Below are positions 27,031 to 35,168 of a stretch of DNA of 64,000 bases, piece by piece; within the stretch, counting starts at the first letter, position 1, and the number at the start of each line of letters is the position of its first letter. Source of the stretch: Pseudomonas taiwanensis DSM 21245 (GTDB lineage Bacteria > Pseudomonadota > Gammaproteobacteria > Pseudomonadales > Pseudomonadaceae); the NCBI RefSeq assembly GCF_000425785.1, contig NZ_KE384450.1, positions 517,873 to 581,872 on the forward strand, in the 5' to 3' direction. The translations under genes and the position numbers were made by a program. Under the pieces are notes generated by a model. It saw only the letters and a list, made by a program, of their open reading frames with translations, had not been told where the DNA came from and ran no database searches.

Positions 27031-27056
27031 GTTTGGTGGGCCGGGGTAATCTGAAA
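27031..27056. repeat. Putative attachment-site remnant, copy of the tmRNA 3' end
   Basis: TTTGGTGG-GCCGGGG-TAATCTGAA matches the end of the tmRNA gene at 36948-36972 (TTTGGTGG-A-GCCGGGG-GGATTTGAA) apart from one missing base and a few changes. It is too degenerate to be a working tRNA-like end. Together with the truncated integrase next to ssrA it marks the likely left border of the island. The similarity is visible by eye; significance was not computed. Confidence 0.55.
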
Positions 27057-27262
27057 CAAGTCGGTATCTATTTGTTTTGGCTGGTGGACAAAAGTGCTTG
27101 GAATACCAGTTGGAACGCTGCGTGGTCTGGATTCCGATGGACGGTGCGTTTTGAGAACCGCCCCCAAAAACGAATCGGGTCGAATTTATCAAGCAAATGG
27201 TCGCACTGTTGATCGTTACCCCTGCGCTCGCCGGTACAGGGGCTTTCTAGCAAACGATATCT

Positions 27263-29131
27263 TCAATGATTGCCGTGTTGGCTAAGCCGACTCTCGAAGT
27301 ATTGCGCCGTCTCTTTGTCGGTGCAGTACAGGTAGCAACCCTTCATCCCGCGTGTCATCAGGGTTCGGTACGTATTTTTGATGATCAGGTCTGTTTCACT
27401 TTTCGCGAGGGTAGGTTGCTCTTTCATCATTTTTTTCCAGCCGCGAATCGATTTATCGTGCTTGTCGCGCTCATCCGGGGATGTCACTACCTGACCGTCA
27501 CGTACGACTAGATCTGGCCCGATAATCACGCCGATGTAGTCGACTTCCAAACCTTGGCAGGTATGAATGCAGCCAACCTGCTCGATGGAGTTCTCAGCGA
27601 TGATCCATAGGCTGCCATCTTGATCCAGGTTCCATTGGCGTTTGTAGTCACCAATGACGATATCAGCAGCGGTGGGGTCTTTCTTGCTCAACCAAGGCCA
27701 GCAATAGCCCGCGACCACACGAGCTTTGTTTCCGTGGTTTTTCTCGTTGATTGCGTCATGCATCGCCTGAGGTGAGTCGAACACCTTAAACTCGTACTCT
27801 TGGGTCTCAAGCGTCGGATTTGCCGTCGAGCGAATGCCTAGCGTGTCATCCAGCCATGCCAGGTAACCGTCAGAACCACTGCAGCGAAACTGCGAAGACA
27901 GCACGTGTTCTTCAACCACAGCACCCTTGGCTTCTGCAAAGGCGCGTATCGCCTGCTTGCTGCCGATATCGCTCAAGGTTACACGCTGGTCCTCATCAAT
28001 AAAGAAAATGGAGCATTTCGTTGAGTCAATCAGCTCCTTGATCTGGTTCTCCCCAAGGTTTCCATACAGCCCGCTTTTCTCATTCAGTCGGTGAGCTTCG
28101 TCCACGATGAGCGCATCGAATGTGTTGGGCTCAGTGTCGATGAATGCCCCAGAGCCTGAAAAGAAATTCGAGAAATGGCTGCGCTTGATGGTGCCAACCA
28201 GTTTGCTTTCGTAGACCTTGCGAGGGGCGGCATTCTTGGAGACGTATTTGCTCATCAGCTTCAATTCGGTGAGCTTCACCAGCAGATTGATAGCCAGAAC
28301 AGTTTTTCCGGTGCCCGGTCCACCTTCGATGATCATCACCTTGGGTGCTTGGTCCGAAGCCTCGCTTGCCGCCGCAAGCGCCGACTCAAAAATTGCTTTC
28401 TGATCGTCAATCAATACGAACTCGGGTTTGCCTTTCATCAACCCCGCGAGGGCTTCGGCTAGCGCCTTGGATGGGCGAATTTTTCCTTCGGACAGCTCGT
28501 AAAGAACCTCTTTGTTGTCGCCATGACTTATATGCTTTTTCAGAAAGGTTCTGAGTTTACTGAGCTCTTCCGGGCCTTTCAGAAACAGCGGAGCCTTGCT
28601 GATGTGGGGCTCATAGTGGGCTGAATCTATGACACCGTCGCTGACGTAGTTATGGAGGTAGGCGCACGGACGGATTTCGATGCTTTTATTATACACCGCC
28701 TCGTTGAAGCCTTCCAGCAGCGCTGCATAGGACCATACCTGATAGGACGGGTGAATGGTCTCAATGAGGCCGCCACCCAACGCCGTTTTGACGATGGCGT
28801 CTTTGGTTGTGGCGTTGGCCTTGCTCCATTGCTTCAGCTCGATGAGTACGGCCTTCTTGGCCTGGTTTTCGTCGCGACCGGTGAGTAGAAAGTCGATTCG
28901 TTTCGACGACTGTGGAATGTGCAATTCAATGGCCAGACCTGCATCGCTCGGGAGACCCTCATCTCTAAGGACCTTGGCCATGTACGTCAGAGACCCTTGC
29001 CACGATCTGATTTCCGAGGAGCCAACGTTCTTGCCGGTAGCTTCCTTGTAATGCCTGAGGATCACCTCCTCAATGTCATCGTTATCGTTGTCTTTAAGAA
29101 ATTGCTGTTTGGTCGCAGCGTAAACGATCAC
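27263..29131 (-). CDS. DUF2075 (Schlafen-like) helicase with nuclease-like N-terminus
   Basis: A 622-aa protein of the DUF2075 superfamily-1-type helicase group. The helicase core begins with Walker A EGGPGTGKTVLAINLL near residue 271, then ALIVDEAHRL near 342, FFIDEDQRV near 378, SSQFRCSGSDGYLAWL, CQGLEVDYIGVIIG and LMTRGMKGCYLY. The N-terminal 200 residues contain RIDFLLTG and, about 18 residues later, LIELKQW, the D...ExK spacing of PD-(D/E)XK nucleases. It is probably a nucleic-acid-processing enzyme. The MazG-like gene ends 24 bp upstream on the same strand, so the two form an operon. Such pairs recur in accessory regions; a defence role is inferred. Confidence 0.85.
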   Translation of the reverse strand: MIVYAATKQQFLKDNDNDDIEEVILRHYKEATGKNVGSSEIRSWQGSLTYMAKVLRDEGLPSDAGLAIELHIPQSSKRIDFLLTGRDENQAKKAVLIELKQWSKANATTKDAIVKTALGGGLIETIHPSYQVWSYAALLEGFNEAVYNKSIEIRPCAYLHNYVSDGVIDSAHYEPHISKAPLFLKGPEELSKLRTFLKKHISHGDNKEVLYELSEGKIRPSKALAEALAGLMKGKPEFVLIDDQKAIFESALAAASEASDQAPKVMIIEGGPGTGKTVLAINLLVKLTELKLMSKYVSKNAAPRKVYESKLVGTIKRSHFSNFFSGSGAFIDTEPNTFDALIVDEAHRLNEKSGLYGNLGENQIKELIDSTKCSIFFIDEDQRVTLSDIGSKQAIRAFAEAKGAVVEEHVLSSQFRCSGSDGYLAWLDDTLGIRSTANPTLETQEYEFKVFDSPQAMHDAINEKNHGNKARVVAGYCWPWLSKKDPTAADIVIGDYKRQWNLDQDGSLWIIAENSIEQVGCIHTCQGLEVDYIGVIIGPDLVVRDGQVVTSPDERDKHDKSIRGWKKMMKEQPTLAKSETDLIIKNTYRTLMTRGMKGCYLYCTDKETAQYFESRLSQHGNH

Positions 29132-29155
29132 GGGTTGTCCTTAGGTGCGTGTGGG

Positions 29156-29539
29156 TCAGAGTCGGTCGTACTTTTTGCTGCTGCTTCTGGCTTTATCTAC
29201 GGGGTACTTCTGACCATTCGAGGCGAGTTTCTGTGTCACCGCCTCGTTGAGGTCAATGCCAAGTACGCTGCTCAGGCGAACCAGGTACATCAATACGTCC
29301 GCCAATTCGTCCTTAACGGCTTGGCCGATTTCGGGATCTGTTGCGGCGGAGATCGAATCGGCATCGCTCATCCATTGGAAAATCTCGCACAGCTCGCCTA
29401 CCTCGCCAGTGAGAGCCAGGATGAGATTTTTGGGGGAGTGGAATTGCTGCCAGTCGCGATCATCTGCGAACCGCTGGAGGGATGCGGCGAGCTTCACTAC
29501 GTCAACCATGGGTGTGGATGAGCTGTCTGAGTCACTCAC
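29156..29539 (-). CDS. MazG-like nucleotide pyrophosphohydrolase
   Basis: A 127-aa all-helical NTP pyrophosphatase of the MazG/RS21-C6 type, hydrolysing (d)NTPs to (d)NMP and PPi. The Mg-binding signature is complete: EVGE at 46-49 and ExxD at 78-81 (KDELADVLMYLVRLS). NLILALTGEVGELCEIFQW is typical of the short dCTPase-like group. The start is taken as GTG 29539 with AAGAGA 8 bases upstream; the open frame extends to 29731 without homology. It is first gene of the operon with the DUF2075 helicase. Nucleotide depletion or sanitation during infection is a possible role, not shown. Confidence 0.83.
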   Translation of the reverse strand: MSDSDSSSTPMVDVVKLAASLQRFADDRDWQQFHSPKNLILALTGEVGELCEIFQWMSDADSISAATDPEIGQAVKDELADVLMYLVRLSSVLGIDLNEAVTQKLASNGQKYPVDKARSSSKKYDRL

Positions 29540-29934
29540 GGGGCTATCTCTTGGGCATCGTTGAGAAAATGTGTAGGAAATACGCCTGAGATTGTAAGAG
29601 TTTTTGCTGCTTTCGCATTTTTTTTGTGTCTTGTCTCGCCTGTTTGCTGTTAGCAAGACTGCTAGCCATAGTTCGCTATCCGCATCGAGCGAGGCGGCCA
29701 TTCGTCCTCGCGAGATGGATGGATGAGCCAATCAAACTGATCGGCAGCAAACGCCCCAAATTTATGGTTGGTAGCGGGATGCTTTCGGCCCTCACCGGCC
29801 CATGTCGAAGGGCCGCTGACGGCCAAAAGCGGACGATTGAAGCGCCACCGGTTCAGCAGCCGTTTGGAATGTCTGCTTTAGCTAGATCTCTGTGCTCTGC
29901 GAAAGGCAGCTTGGGTCGTCTGCTGCCCTCCAGT
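29540..29934. other. Intergenic region inside the island
   Basis: This 395-bp gap lies between the start of the MazG-like gene and the end of the membrane-protein gene. The part near 29570-29640 is A/T-rich with T-runs and probably holds the MazG promoter and a terminator for the gene upstream. 29740-29900 is a GC-richer patch with GGCCGCTGACGGCCAAAAGC, which looks like decayed mobile-element sequence. The plus-strand open frame across it has no recognisable content. Confidence 0.45.
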
Positions 29935-31104
29935 TCAAGTTGCAGATTTTCGAGATTCGGTTTTAGTTAAAATTTTTGCTGCCTTCATCTGAGATTTTCG
30001 TGGCATCTGAAGCGTTTTGCTACTTTTCGTTAAAACACAATAAGCCGATTTGTTGGGCCAATCTTTAAGCTCGGTTTTTACCAGTTTTGCCGGGCAAAGC
30101 AGTAGCACCTCCCCAAAAGAAAAAAGTGGAAATGCGGAGACCAGAGGATGTGTGCGTAATGTCTCTACTGAATCCCAAACCTCAGTATCGAAGTCTTCTG
30201 TAGCGTAATTCTCGGTCAGCAAGAATTTGGCTACCATTGGGTCGCGGACCTTCATCAGGGAAGCCGCTGAGTACACAATGGTCAGAGTGCCTCCCGGTGC
30301 CCCCCCAATGATGACTACCGAGACCACGGATGCCGTCGCTAAGCATAGTGATATTCGTTTAAAAAGATCGGCTTTACTGGTATAGAATACGACTACTGGA
30401 ATCAGCGTCATACTGGCGAAAATAATAGATATCAGCATCAACTTAGTAATGGCCTCAGGCGTATCTTCACCTGAGTAGGCCTTAAGAATGAGGCTCACGG
30501 GTAGCACCGTCGAAATAACCGTGCCGATCAGGCTTAATGCCAAGATAATCAAAAAGAAGACGCGAGTCACCTTGCTTTTTAAGCTTCCCGCTAGGTCTAT
30601 GGTTGTGCAATAGTCCACAGCTTCTCTGAACGTCTGGCTTTTCCGAAGAGCCAAAATTGTTAAACACCCATACAAGACTACGCAAATTAGTTTATAACCG
30701 TCAGCGATCGTTACGCCTTTGAAAATCATTACCATCAGCGCTGCAATTCCAAACAGTACTGGGAAAACTAGAACTATTACCAAGTCGGCTTGAAGATTAG
30801 GACTGTCATTGAAGAGCGAGACAGATAGCCCAAATAACATGCTCGTTGTCATGAGCACAAGAAAATAGACCGCAACCAATAGCGAGATTACTGAAAGCCA
30901 AAGTACCAATGCTGACTTAGCTTCAATTGCTGAAGCCATCAAATCCGGACGACCGATGGCTGTCGTATAGGCCGACAGTGTATAGAATCCCAAAGTCGTC
31001 CCAATACCACCTATAATCATACTGAGTGGTGCCCAATATGTAAAAATCCGTTTAAATGTCCTTTTTATTTCCTCTTGAAAGGTTAAAGGCTTCTTTAGGT
31101 TCAT
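29935..31104 (-). CDS. Polytopic membrane protein of unknown function
   Basis: A 389-aa hydrophobic protein that I do not recognise. About eight membrane segments can be read, among them WAPLSMIIGGIGTTLGFYTL, LWLSVISLLVAVYFLVLM, LVIVLVFPVLFGIAALMVMI, the FFLIILALSLIGTVISTVL stretch and LMLISIIFASMTLIPVVVFY. The C-terminal 100 residues are soluble and end in a Lys/Ser-rich tail. AAGGAA lies 7 bases before ATG 31104. Base composition and codon use are clearly more AT-rich than the chromosome, so it was acquired. It could be an effector, an immunity protein or a transporter; there is no evidence to choose. Confidence 0.75.
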   Translation of the reverse strand: MNLKKPLTFQEEIKRTFKRIFTYWAPLSMIIGGIGTTLGFYTLSAYTTAIGRPDLMASAIEAKSALVLWLSVISLLVAVYFLVLMTTSMLFGLSVSLFNDSPNLQADLVIVLVFPVLFGIAALMVMIFKGVTIADGYKLICVVLYGCLTILALRKSQTFREAVDYCTTIDLAGSLKSKVTRVFFLIILALSLIGTVISTVLPVSLILKAYSGEDTPEAITKLMLISIIFASMTLIPVVVFYTSKADLFKRISLCLATASVVSVVIIGGAPGGTLTIVYSAASLMKVRDPMVAKFLLTENYATEDFDTEVWDSVETLRTHPLVSAFPLFSFGEVLLLCPAKLVKTELKDWPNKSAYCVLTKSSKTLQMPRKSQMKAAKILTKTESRKSAT

Positions 31105-31389
31105 GCATTAATTCCTTGGCATAATTTAAATACAGGGCGATCGTGCGCGAAGCTTTTGTCGCGAACTTCCCAGCCAGTCCTGTTTTCTGTGTCTGCGTCA
31201 TCACCCGCGCGCCGGAGGACAAGGCCGCGGGCGCCAACTTTATGAGTATCAAAGTTCTAAGTTGTGGCTGTGTGGTGCTTCCGTCCGCTAGGGCTGGATT
31301 GATTGGCTTGTGATCAGGCCACAGTACGGGCATTAATCAGGCGGACTCCCTCGTAAATCTGTAGCAGAGAGTTTCATTCCTTGAATCGC

Positions 31390-32880
31390 TCATACGCTCG
31401 CCGCAAGTCGCTCGTATTCACCATCCAGGTAAGTGTCGACGGCTTTGATGTCGAGCCTTCCGTCCTGGTACCAGGAGTTGAGTTCCTTGAGTGCAAGGGT
31501 ACCGAAGCGCGCCCAGGCAATAAGATTCGAGCGCAACATGAACTGGATCATGTCGCCGCCCGATCGAATCGCCGCATCGGCGCCATCCACTACGCAAAGC
31601 GTGCCGTGCGCCACCAGTAACATCCGCTGAAGTTCGGGGTTGGTGGACGATGGAATGCACTGAGCCCATTCCTTCTCGTGATAGAAGCGCTGTTTCACGA
31701 TCCACATCACTCGGGTCAACATTTCGCTAAGCATCACCGGAATAGCCATTGCTAGGCCATGACGTAGGTCGTAGCCCTTTTCGAATACTTGGACGGCGAT
31801 CGTGGCGAAGGTTTGCCGATGTTGCCCAAACTCGCCAACGTTGATGAATTGCAATAGCGAGTAGAACGGAATCGGAATACCCGCCCCCCGTGTCTTCGCG
31901 CCAGAGGAACCGGCCACATCCGAGAACAAGTGCCCCAGCCAGTTCATGAAACCGCAGAACAGCTTGGCCACCAGGTTCGATCCCTTGAGTTCGAAGGTAT
32001 CGGTATTGACACTGATGATTCGGCCGCCATCGACGAAATGTGCGGTACTGATGAATTGATCGAGTATCGAGAAGAACAACCCGACAAGGTCCGGAGAATG
32101 CGCCAGGCTCTTGATGTGGTGGTTGCGTGTACTCATCTTGAACAGGCCGCTGACATCGCCCCCGTGCCGATGGTCGTAGTTGACCTTGTACTGCCTTTCA
32201 AGGAATCCAATGGCACTGGTTACCGGGTCACTGTCTTTGTTGGGACCTTGCCAACCGTTCCAAGAAGCAAACTTATGCACCGCTTTATCGGTCATGTCGT
32301 CCGTAAAGTGGGTGAGCGCCCCCTTGCCGGGGAGGCCGACGAATAGAACGTCCACTAGGCCGCCGATCAAGCCGCAGGTGCCGGCGATCATGTAGTCGTA
32401 TTTGTCGCAGTGAGCGCCCTTGTACGAGAACTCGTCGCGTATGCGCTTTTCCAGCGCAATGCGTTGGCTTGCGCTCATCAGGTCGCGGAACGGATCGTGG
32501 CCAAACTCGATCCGCTGCCGCTGGGCATAGGCAGTGACTTTGTCGAGGTAACCACTCCAGCCGCTGTTGCCATTCATGTCGATGAAGTCGAGGCTTGGCA
32601 ACGGCGTGGCGACGCTCACGATGTTTTCCTGTACGACATAGCTGCTCTCGACAAGCACCGCATCGTCGTCATCCACCTCGAAAATCACCTGGTTCCTTTC
32701 GACCAGCGTTTGAGCTTCGAACAGCATCAGTTCGAGCTGCTTGCGCCTCTGTGACTGCGTAACCTGCAGGTTTTGCAGTACACCATCGACCAGTCCCAAG
32801 TGGTTTTGCGCGGAGTTCAACTGGTGCTTTTGCACCAGCATCGCCTGGGCCTGTTCGGTCAACGCATCCTTCTTGCTCAT
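31390..32880 (-). CDS. Island protein with YdjM-like His/Asp motifs, function unknown
   Basis: A 496-aa protein without a family I can name with confidence. Residues 1-70 are helical and Gln-rich (coiled coil). A hydrophobic Gly-rich segment IAGTCGLIGGLVDVLFVGLP lies at about 160-185. Later come RNHHIKSLAHSPDLVGLFFS (about 250-270) and NWLGHLFSDVAGSSGAKTRG (about 310-330). The order HH...H...D / GHxxxD after a G-rich helix is reminiscent of YdjM-type membrane-bound metal-dependent hydrolases; this is pattern resemblance only. Its ATG overlaps the stop of the 558-aa gene by four bases, so the two are translationally coupled and probably act together. Confidence 0.7.
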   Translation of the reverse strand: MSKKDALTEQAQAMLVQKHQLNSAQNHLGLVDGVLQNLQVTQSQRRKQLELMLFEAQTLVERNQVIFEVDDDDAVLVESSYVVQENIVSVATPLPSLDFIDMNGNSGWSGYLDKVTAYAQRQRIEFGHDPFRDLMSASQRIALEKRIRDEFSYKGAHCDKYDYMIAGTCGLIGGLVDVLFVGLPGKGALTHFTDDMTDKAVHKFASWNGWQGPNKDSDPVTSAIGFLERQYKVNYDHRHGGDVSGLFKMSTRNHHIKSLAHSPDLVGLFFSILDQFISTAHFVDGGRIISVNTDTFELKGSNLVAKLFCGFMNWLGHLFSDVAGSSGAKTRGAGIPIPFYSLLQFINVGEFGQHRQTFATIAVQVFEKGYDLRHGLAMAIPVMLSEMLTRVMWIVKQRFYHEKEWAQCIPSSTNPELQRMLLVAHGTLCVVDGADAAIRSGGDMIQFMLRSNLIAWARFGTLALKELNSWYQDGRLDIKAVDTYLDGEYERLAASV

Positions 32881-34553
32881 GAGAACAGGCCAAGCAGCTT
32901 GCCCTTGGCCTTGTCTGCGATATCGGCGGCGCCGCCGACAAGTACATCGCTGACGTTGAAATAACCGACCGCTTCGAAAGCTCGGGCAAGGTTCTCCAGT
33001 GCCTTCGGCGAAACGCCTGGTTTGATCGCGAGCTTGAACGTCTCGATCTGCTGGCCATCTTTCTCCTGGGAGAACGAACGCTCTTCGTAGAACGACCTGA
33101 TGAAGTCGTAGAGCTCTGCCTTAGTAGGCTCTTTGATGAGCGTCTTTAGCTTGGCGTCGTCGAGGAAACGAGCGCAGCGCAGTTTGGTCGCGCTGCTTTG
33201 GGTCGCTTCGCACTTGTTGGTCAGCACTGTACCGGCGCCGGTCATCTGCCCCATCATGGCGGTAAGGCGCTGAATCATTTGACCTTGCTCGCCATGCTCG
33301 GCCAGGGCCTGGTTCAGCCGATCGGTGATGTGGTTGAGGTCTTGCATCAGCAGCGAGATGGTGGCCTGGGTCTGCTTGATGACCTCGATCAGCATCAGTT
33401 CGCGTCGCTTCGAGCGCGTGAGCTCATCTGCACCCGTCAGTTTGCGCATGCCTGCGTATGCGCCCACACCGAGCAACACGGCGACACCAATTCCCGTGGT
33501 CATGCCGGACAGGCCGAGTATACCGCCCATGCCCAGAGTCGCTAGGCCGGACGTAAGCCCGGCCGCGGACATGCCCACCACCGAACCCGAGAGATACACC
33601 GCGGCCAATGGAGTGCCGACAGCCGCGGCCTTCGCCGAAAGAAGTTTCAGTGCGCTGACGATTTGGTCATCGGTGACGTCATCCTTCAGCATGCTGTGGT
33701 CGTTACGGATGGCGGTGACAGCGAGATCGATCTCGTCATCGGTGACCTGCAAGAGCGCGCGATTTTTTTGCAGGAAGCCGAAGGTCTCCAGCGAGCTGCC
33801 GCCAGTGGAGAAGTACAGGTTGATCAAGTCTTTGGTCAGCGAGATGTGCAGCGGCCTGATCTGCCCCCGTGGGCAATGCCTGTCCAGCTCCGCGAGCAGC
33901 GTTTCTAGCGGTGCCACCTGGTTGAAACCGGTCATGTAGGAGCGCATAGTGAGGCGCGACTCGGGTTCCAACTCCAGCCGCGTCATCAACAGCAGGATCT
34001 CCGCGAACTCTTTTTCATCGATGACCTCGTCGTTGTCGTAGGCCATGTTCACGATGACTTTGAGGTAAGCCACCTTGACCGCTTCGTCCATCTCTTCGAG
34101 CGGGATGAGCTGCTTTTCGTCCTGGAAATCGGTGAAGTTTTCGATCACGCCCTGCAGTACGGATGCGAGCGCCGCATAGTCGCAATCACTCAGGTCCTTG
34201 ATGACCAGTTGGCTATTGTCCTTGCGCTCGATGATCAGGGCGTGTTCGAGCTTGTCCATGCTTCCGGTGTGCATCTGGGTGTACTTGGCGCTGCGGATCC
34301 CCTCGTAGGGGAAATGGATCGGGTCGGCAAATCCGGAGCGGTAGATCACTTGCTCGCCAGTGAACAACAGGCCGTCCTTTGCAGTGCCGAACAGGGTGTT
34401 GTCGAACAACGCCACGACATTTCCAGGCAACCCGTTGTATGCGAATGCCTTGAGTGCGTTGTTCAGCTTTTTTTCGTCGATCCCCGGAGCAACGGAAACA
34501 TTCTTGGAAGAGATAGAGCCGAGGTTTTCGCGGAGATAGGCGCTAACGCTCAT
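32877..34553 (-). CDS. PH-like / TerB-like / glycine-zipper protein, function unknown
   Basis: A 558-aa multidomain protein. Residues about 48-90 (FDNTLFGTAKDGLLFTGEQV, then IHFPYEGIRSAKY) look like a bacterial PH-like domain. Residues about 155-250 resemble a TerB-like helical domain (NMAYDNDEVIDEKEFAEILL). A long Ala/Gly-rich hydrophobic stretch at about 311-375 (SGLATLGMGGILGLSGMTTG) suggests a membrane-inserting glycine zipper, followed by a coiled coil (about 385-440). The N- and C-termini carry related segments: APGIDEKKLNNALKAF and KPGVSPKALENLARAF. Residues 1-3 of the next gene overlap its stop. An effector or sensor role is inference. Confidence 0.72.
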   Translation of the reverse strand: MSVSAYLRENLGSISSKNVSVAPGIDEKKLNNALKAFAYNGLPGNVVALFDNTLFGTAKDGLLFTGEQVIYRSGFADPIHFPYEGIRSAKYTQMHTGSMDKLEHALIIERKDNSQLVIKDLSDCDYAALASVLQGVIENFTDFQDEKQLIPLEEMDEAVKVAYLKVIVNMAYDNDEVIDEKEFAEILLLMTRLELEPESRLTMRSYMTGFNQVAPLETLLAELDRHCPRGQIRPLHISLTKDLINLYFSTGGSSLETFGFLQKNRALLQVTDDEIDLAVTAIRNDHSMLKDDVTDDQIVSALKLLSAKAAAVGTPLAAVYLSGSVVGMSAAGLTSGLATLGMGGILGLSGMTTGIGVAVLLGVGAYAGMRKLTGADELTRSKRRELMLIEVIKQTQATISLLMQDLNHITDRLNQALAEHGEQGQMIQRLTAMMGQMTGAGTVLTNKCEATQSSATKLRCARFLDDAKLKTLIKEPTKAELYDFIRSFYEERSFSQEKDGQQIETFKLAIKPGVSPKALENLARAFEAVGYFNVSDVLVGGAADIADKAKGKLLGLFS

Positions 34554-34653
34554 GAAAGATCCTTTTCTAGGTTAAGCGAGTCGCGACATGCTAACTCGGA
34601 TGATGGCGCAATGCCATTTTGACTTTAGGCGATAGCGGCTAAGCGCAGGCCGT

Positions 34654-34773
34654 TCACGATTGGGCCTCCTTGCGTGCCGAATGGGCGCGCTTTAGCTCAG
34701 AATATTCGCGGTACAACTCGTAGCTCTTCTTGATCAGCACCACGAGCCCAATGGCTGCCAAGAGATTTTTCAT
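34654..34773 (-). CDS. 39-residue single-pass membrane peptide
   Basis: A short reading frame translating to MKNLLAAIGLVVLIKKSYEL, then a charged helical tail ending KRAHSARKEAQS. The first 14 residues are hydrophobic, followed by KK, as in small membrane-anchored peptides. The start has a strong ribosome binding site, AAAGGAA, 6 bases before the ATG. It lies 100 bp upstream of the 558-aa gene and about 105 bp downstream of a promoter overlapping a WYL-type operator, so it is the first gene of that operon. No homologue comes to mind. It could be a toxin-like peptide, a membrane adaptor or a regulator. Confidence 0.7.
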   Translation of the reverse strand: MKNLLAAIGLVVLIKKSYELYREYSELKRAHSARKEAQS

Positions 34774-35168
34774 GGCTTGTTCCTTTCGGGATTTGATTTG
34801 TTGGATTTGACGCAGCGCCCTGACTCGATGAGGAAAACTGTGTCAGGACAGGGGCACGATATGTAGGCTTCCAGCGCGTATCTAGAGTGTTTACATGTAC
34901 AGGTAAACAATCCATGCAGGTTGTGGGGGCTGAGGCACGGGTGCATACCTGGGGTAGTTGGAAAGGGGCTGGTAGTTCGATAGGGGATATTCGAGCCTGG
35001 GGCCGGGAGGGAAGGGCGCTTGCCCGTGGACTACTCGATGTGGAGCTTCGACAAGTGAGTCAACGGGTGTCGAAGCGCCGCACATCTCTAGCACCATGGT
35101 GCGTCGCAAACTTTATATACGCCTGCACACTGGCCGCGATTCAACAGTCGTATCTCCTGCGACAGGGC
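34774..35168. other. Regulatory region of the island operon
   Basis: This 395-bp gap lies between the 39-residue gene and the end of the WYL regulator gene. It holds the operator-promoter at 34879-34910 and a leader of about 100 nt with a CCTGAC/GTCAGG stem. 34916-35168 has no recognisable gene; it contains a T/A-rich patch near 35108-35180 just beyond the regulator stop. Confidence 0.55.
34879..34910 (-). promoter_or_regulatory. Operator 1 and promoter of the 39-aa/558-aa/496-aa operon
   Basis: On the minus strand: operator TTGTTTACCTGTACATGTAA with arms TTGTTTAC (complement of 34903-34910) and a 7/8-matching partner (34887-34894). Inside it lies a -35-like TTTACC (34902-34907), then exactly 17 bases, then a -10-like TAGATA (34879-34884). 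Operator 2 upstream of the WYL regulator has the same first 15 bases and the same geometry. Confidence 0.7.

Larger units (their letters stand above)
26670..27262. other. Intergenic region and left edge of the island
   Basis: This 593-bp stretch has no convincing gene. 26670-26990 is the upstream region of the DUF6124 gene. A hairpin terminator lies at 26999-27025, then an imperfect copy of the tmRNA 3' end (27031-27056). 27060-27262 is spacer between that site and the end of the DUF2075 gene, with only a weak CCCTG/CAGGG stem near 27221-27242. The short frames here have no recognisable content. Confidence 0.55.

Noticed and set aside
27031-27056. A tRNA gene end
   Set aside because: The sequence resembles the last bases of tmRNA, but no D, anticodon or T arm can be built upstream; treated as an att remnant.
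29626-29970. 114-aa plus-strand frame in the island gap
   Set aside because: No ribosome binding site, skewed Arg/Ser/Leu composition, overlaps the end of the membrane-protein gene.
31052-31333. 93-aa frame overlapping the start of the island membrane protein
   Set aside because: It overlaps a gene with a good ribosome binding site by 53 bp and has no recognisable content; the second half is only mildly protein-like.
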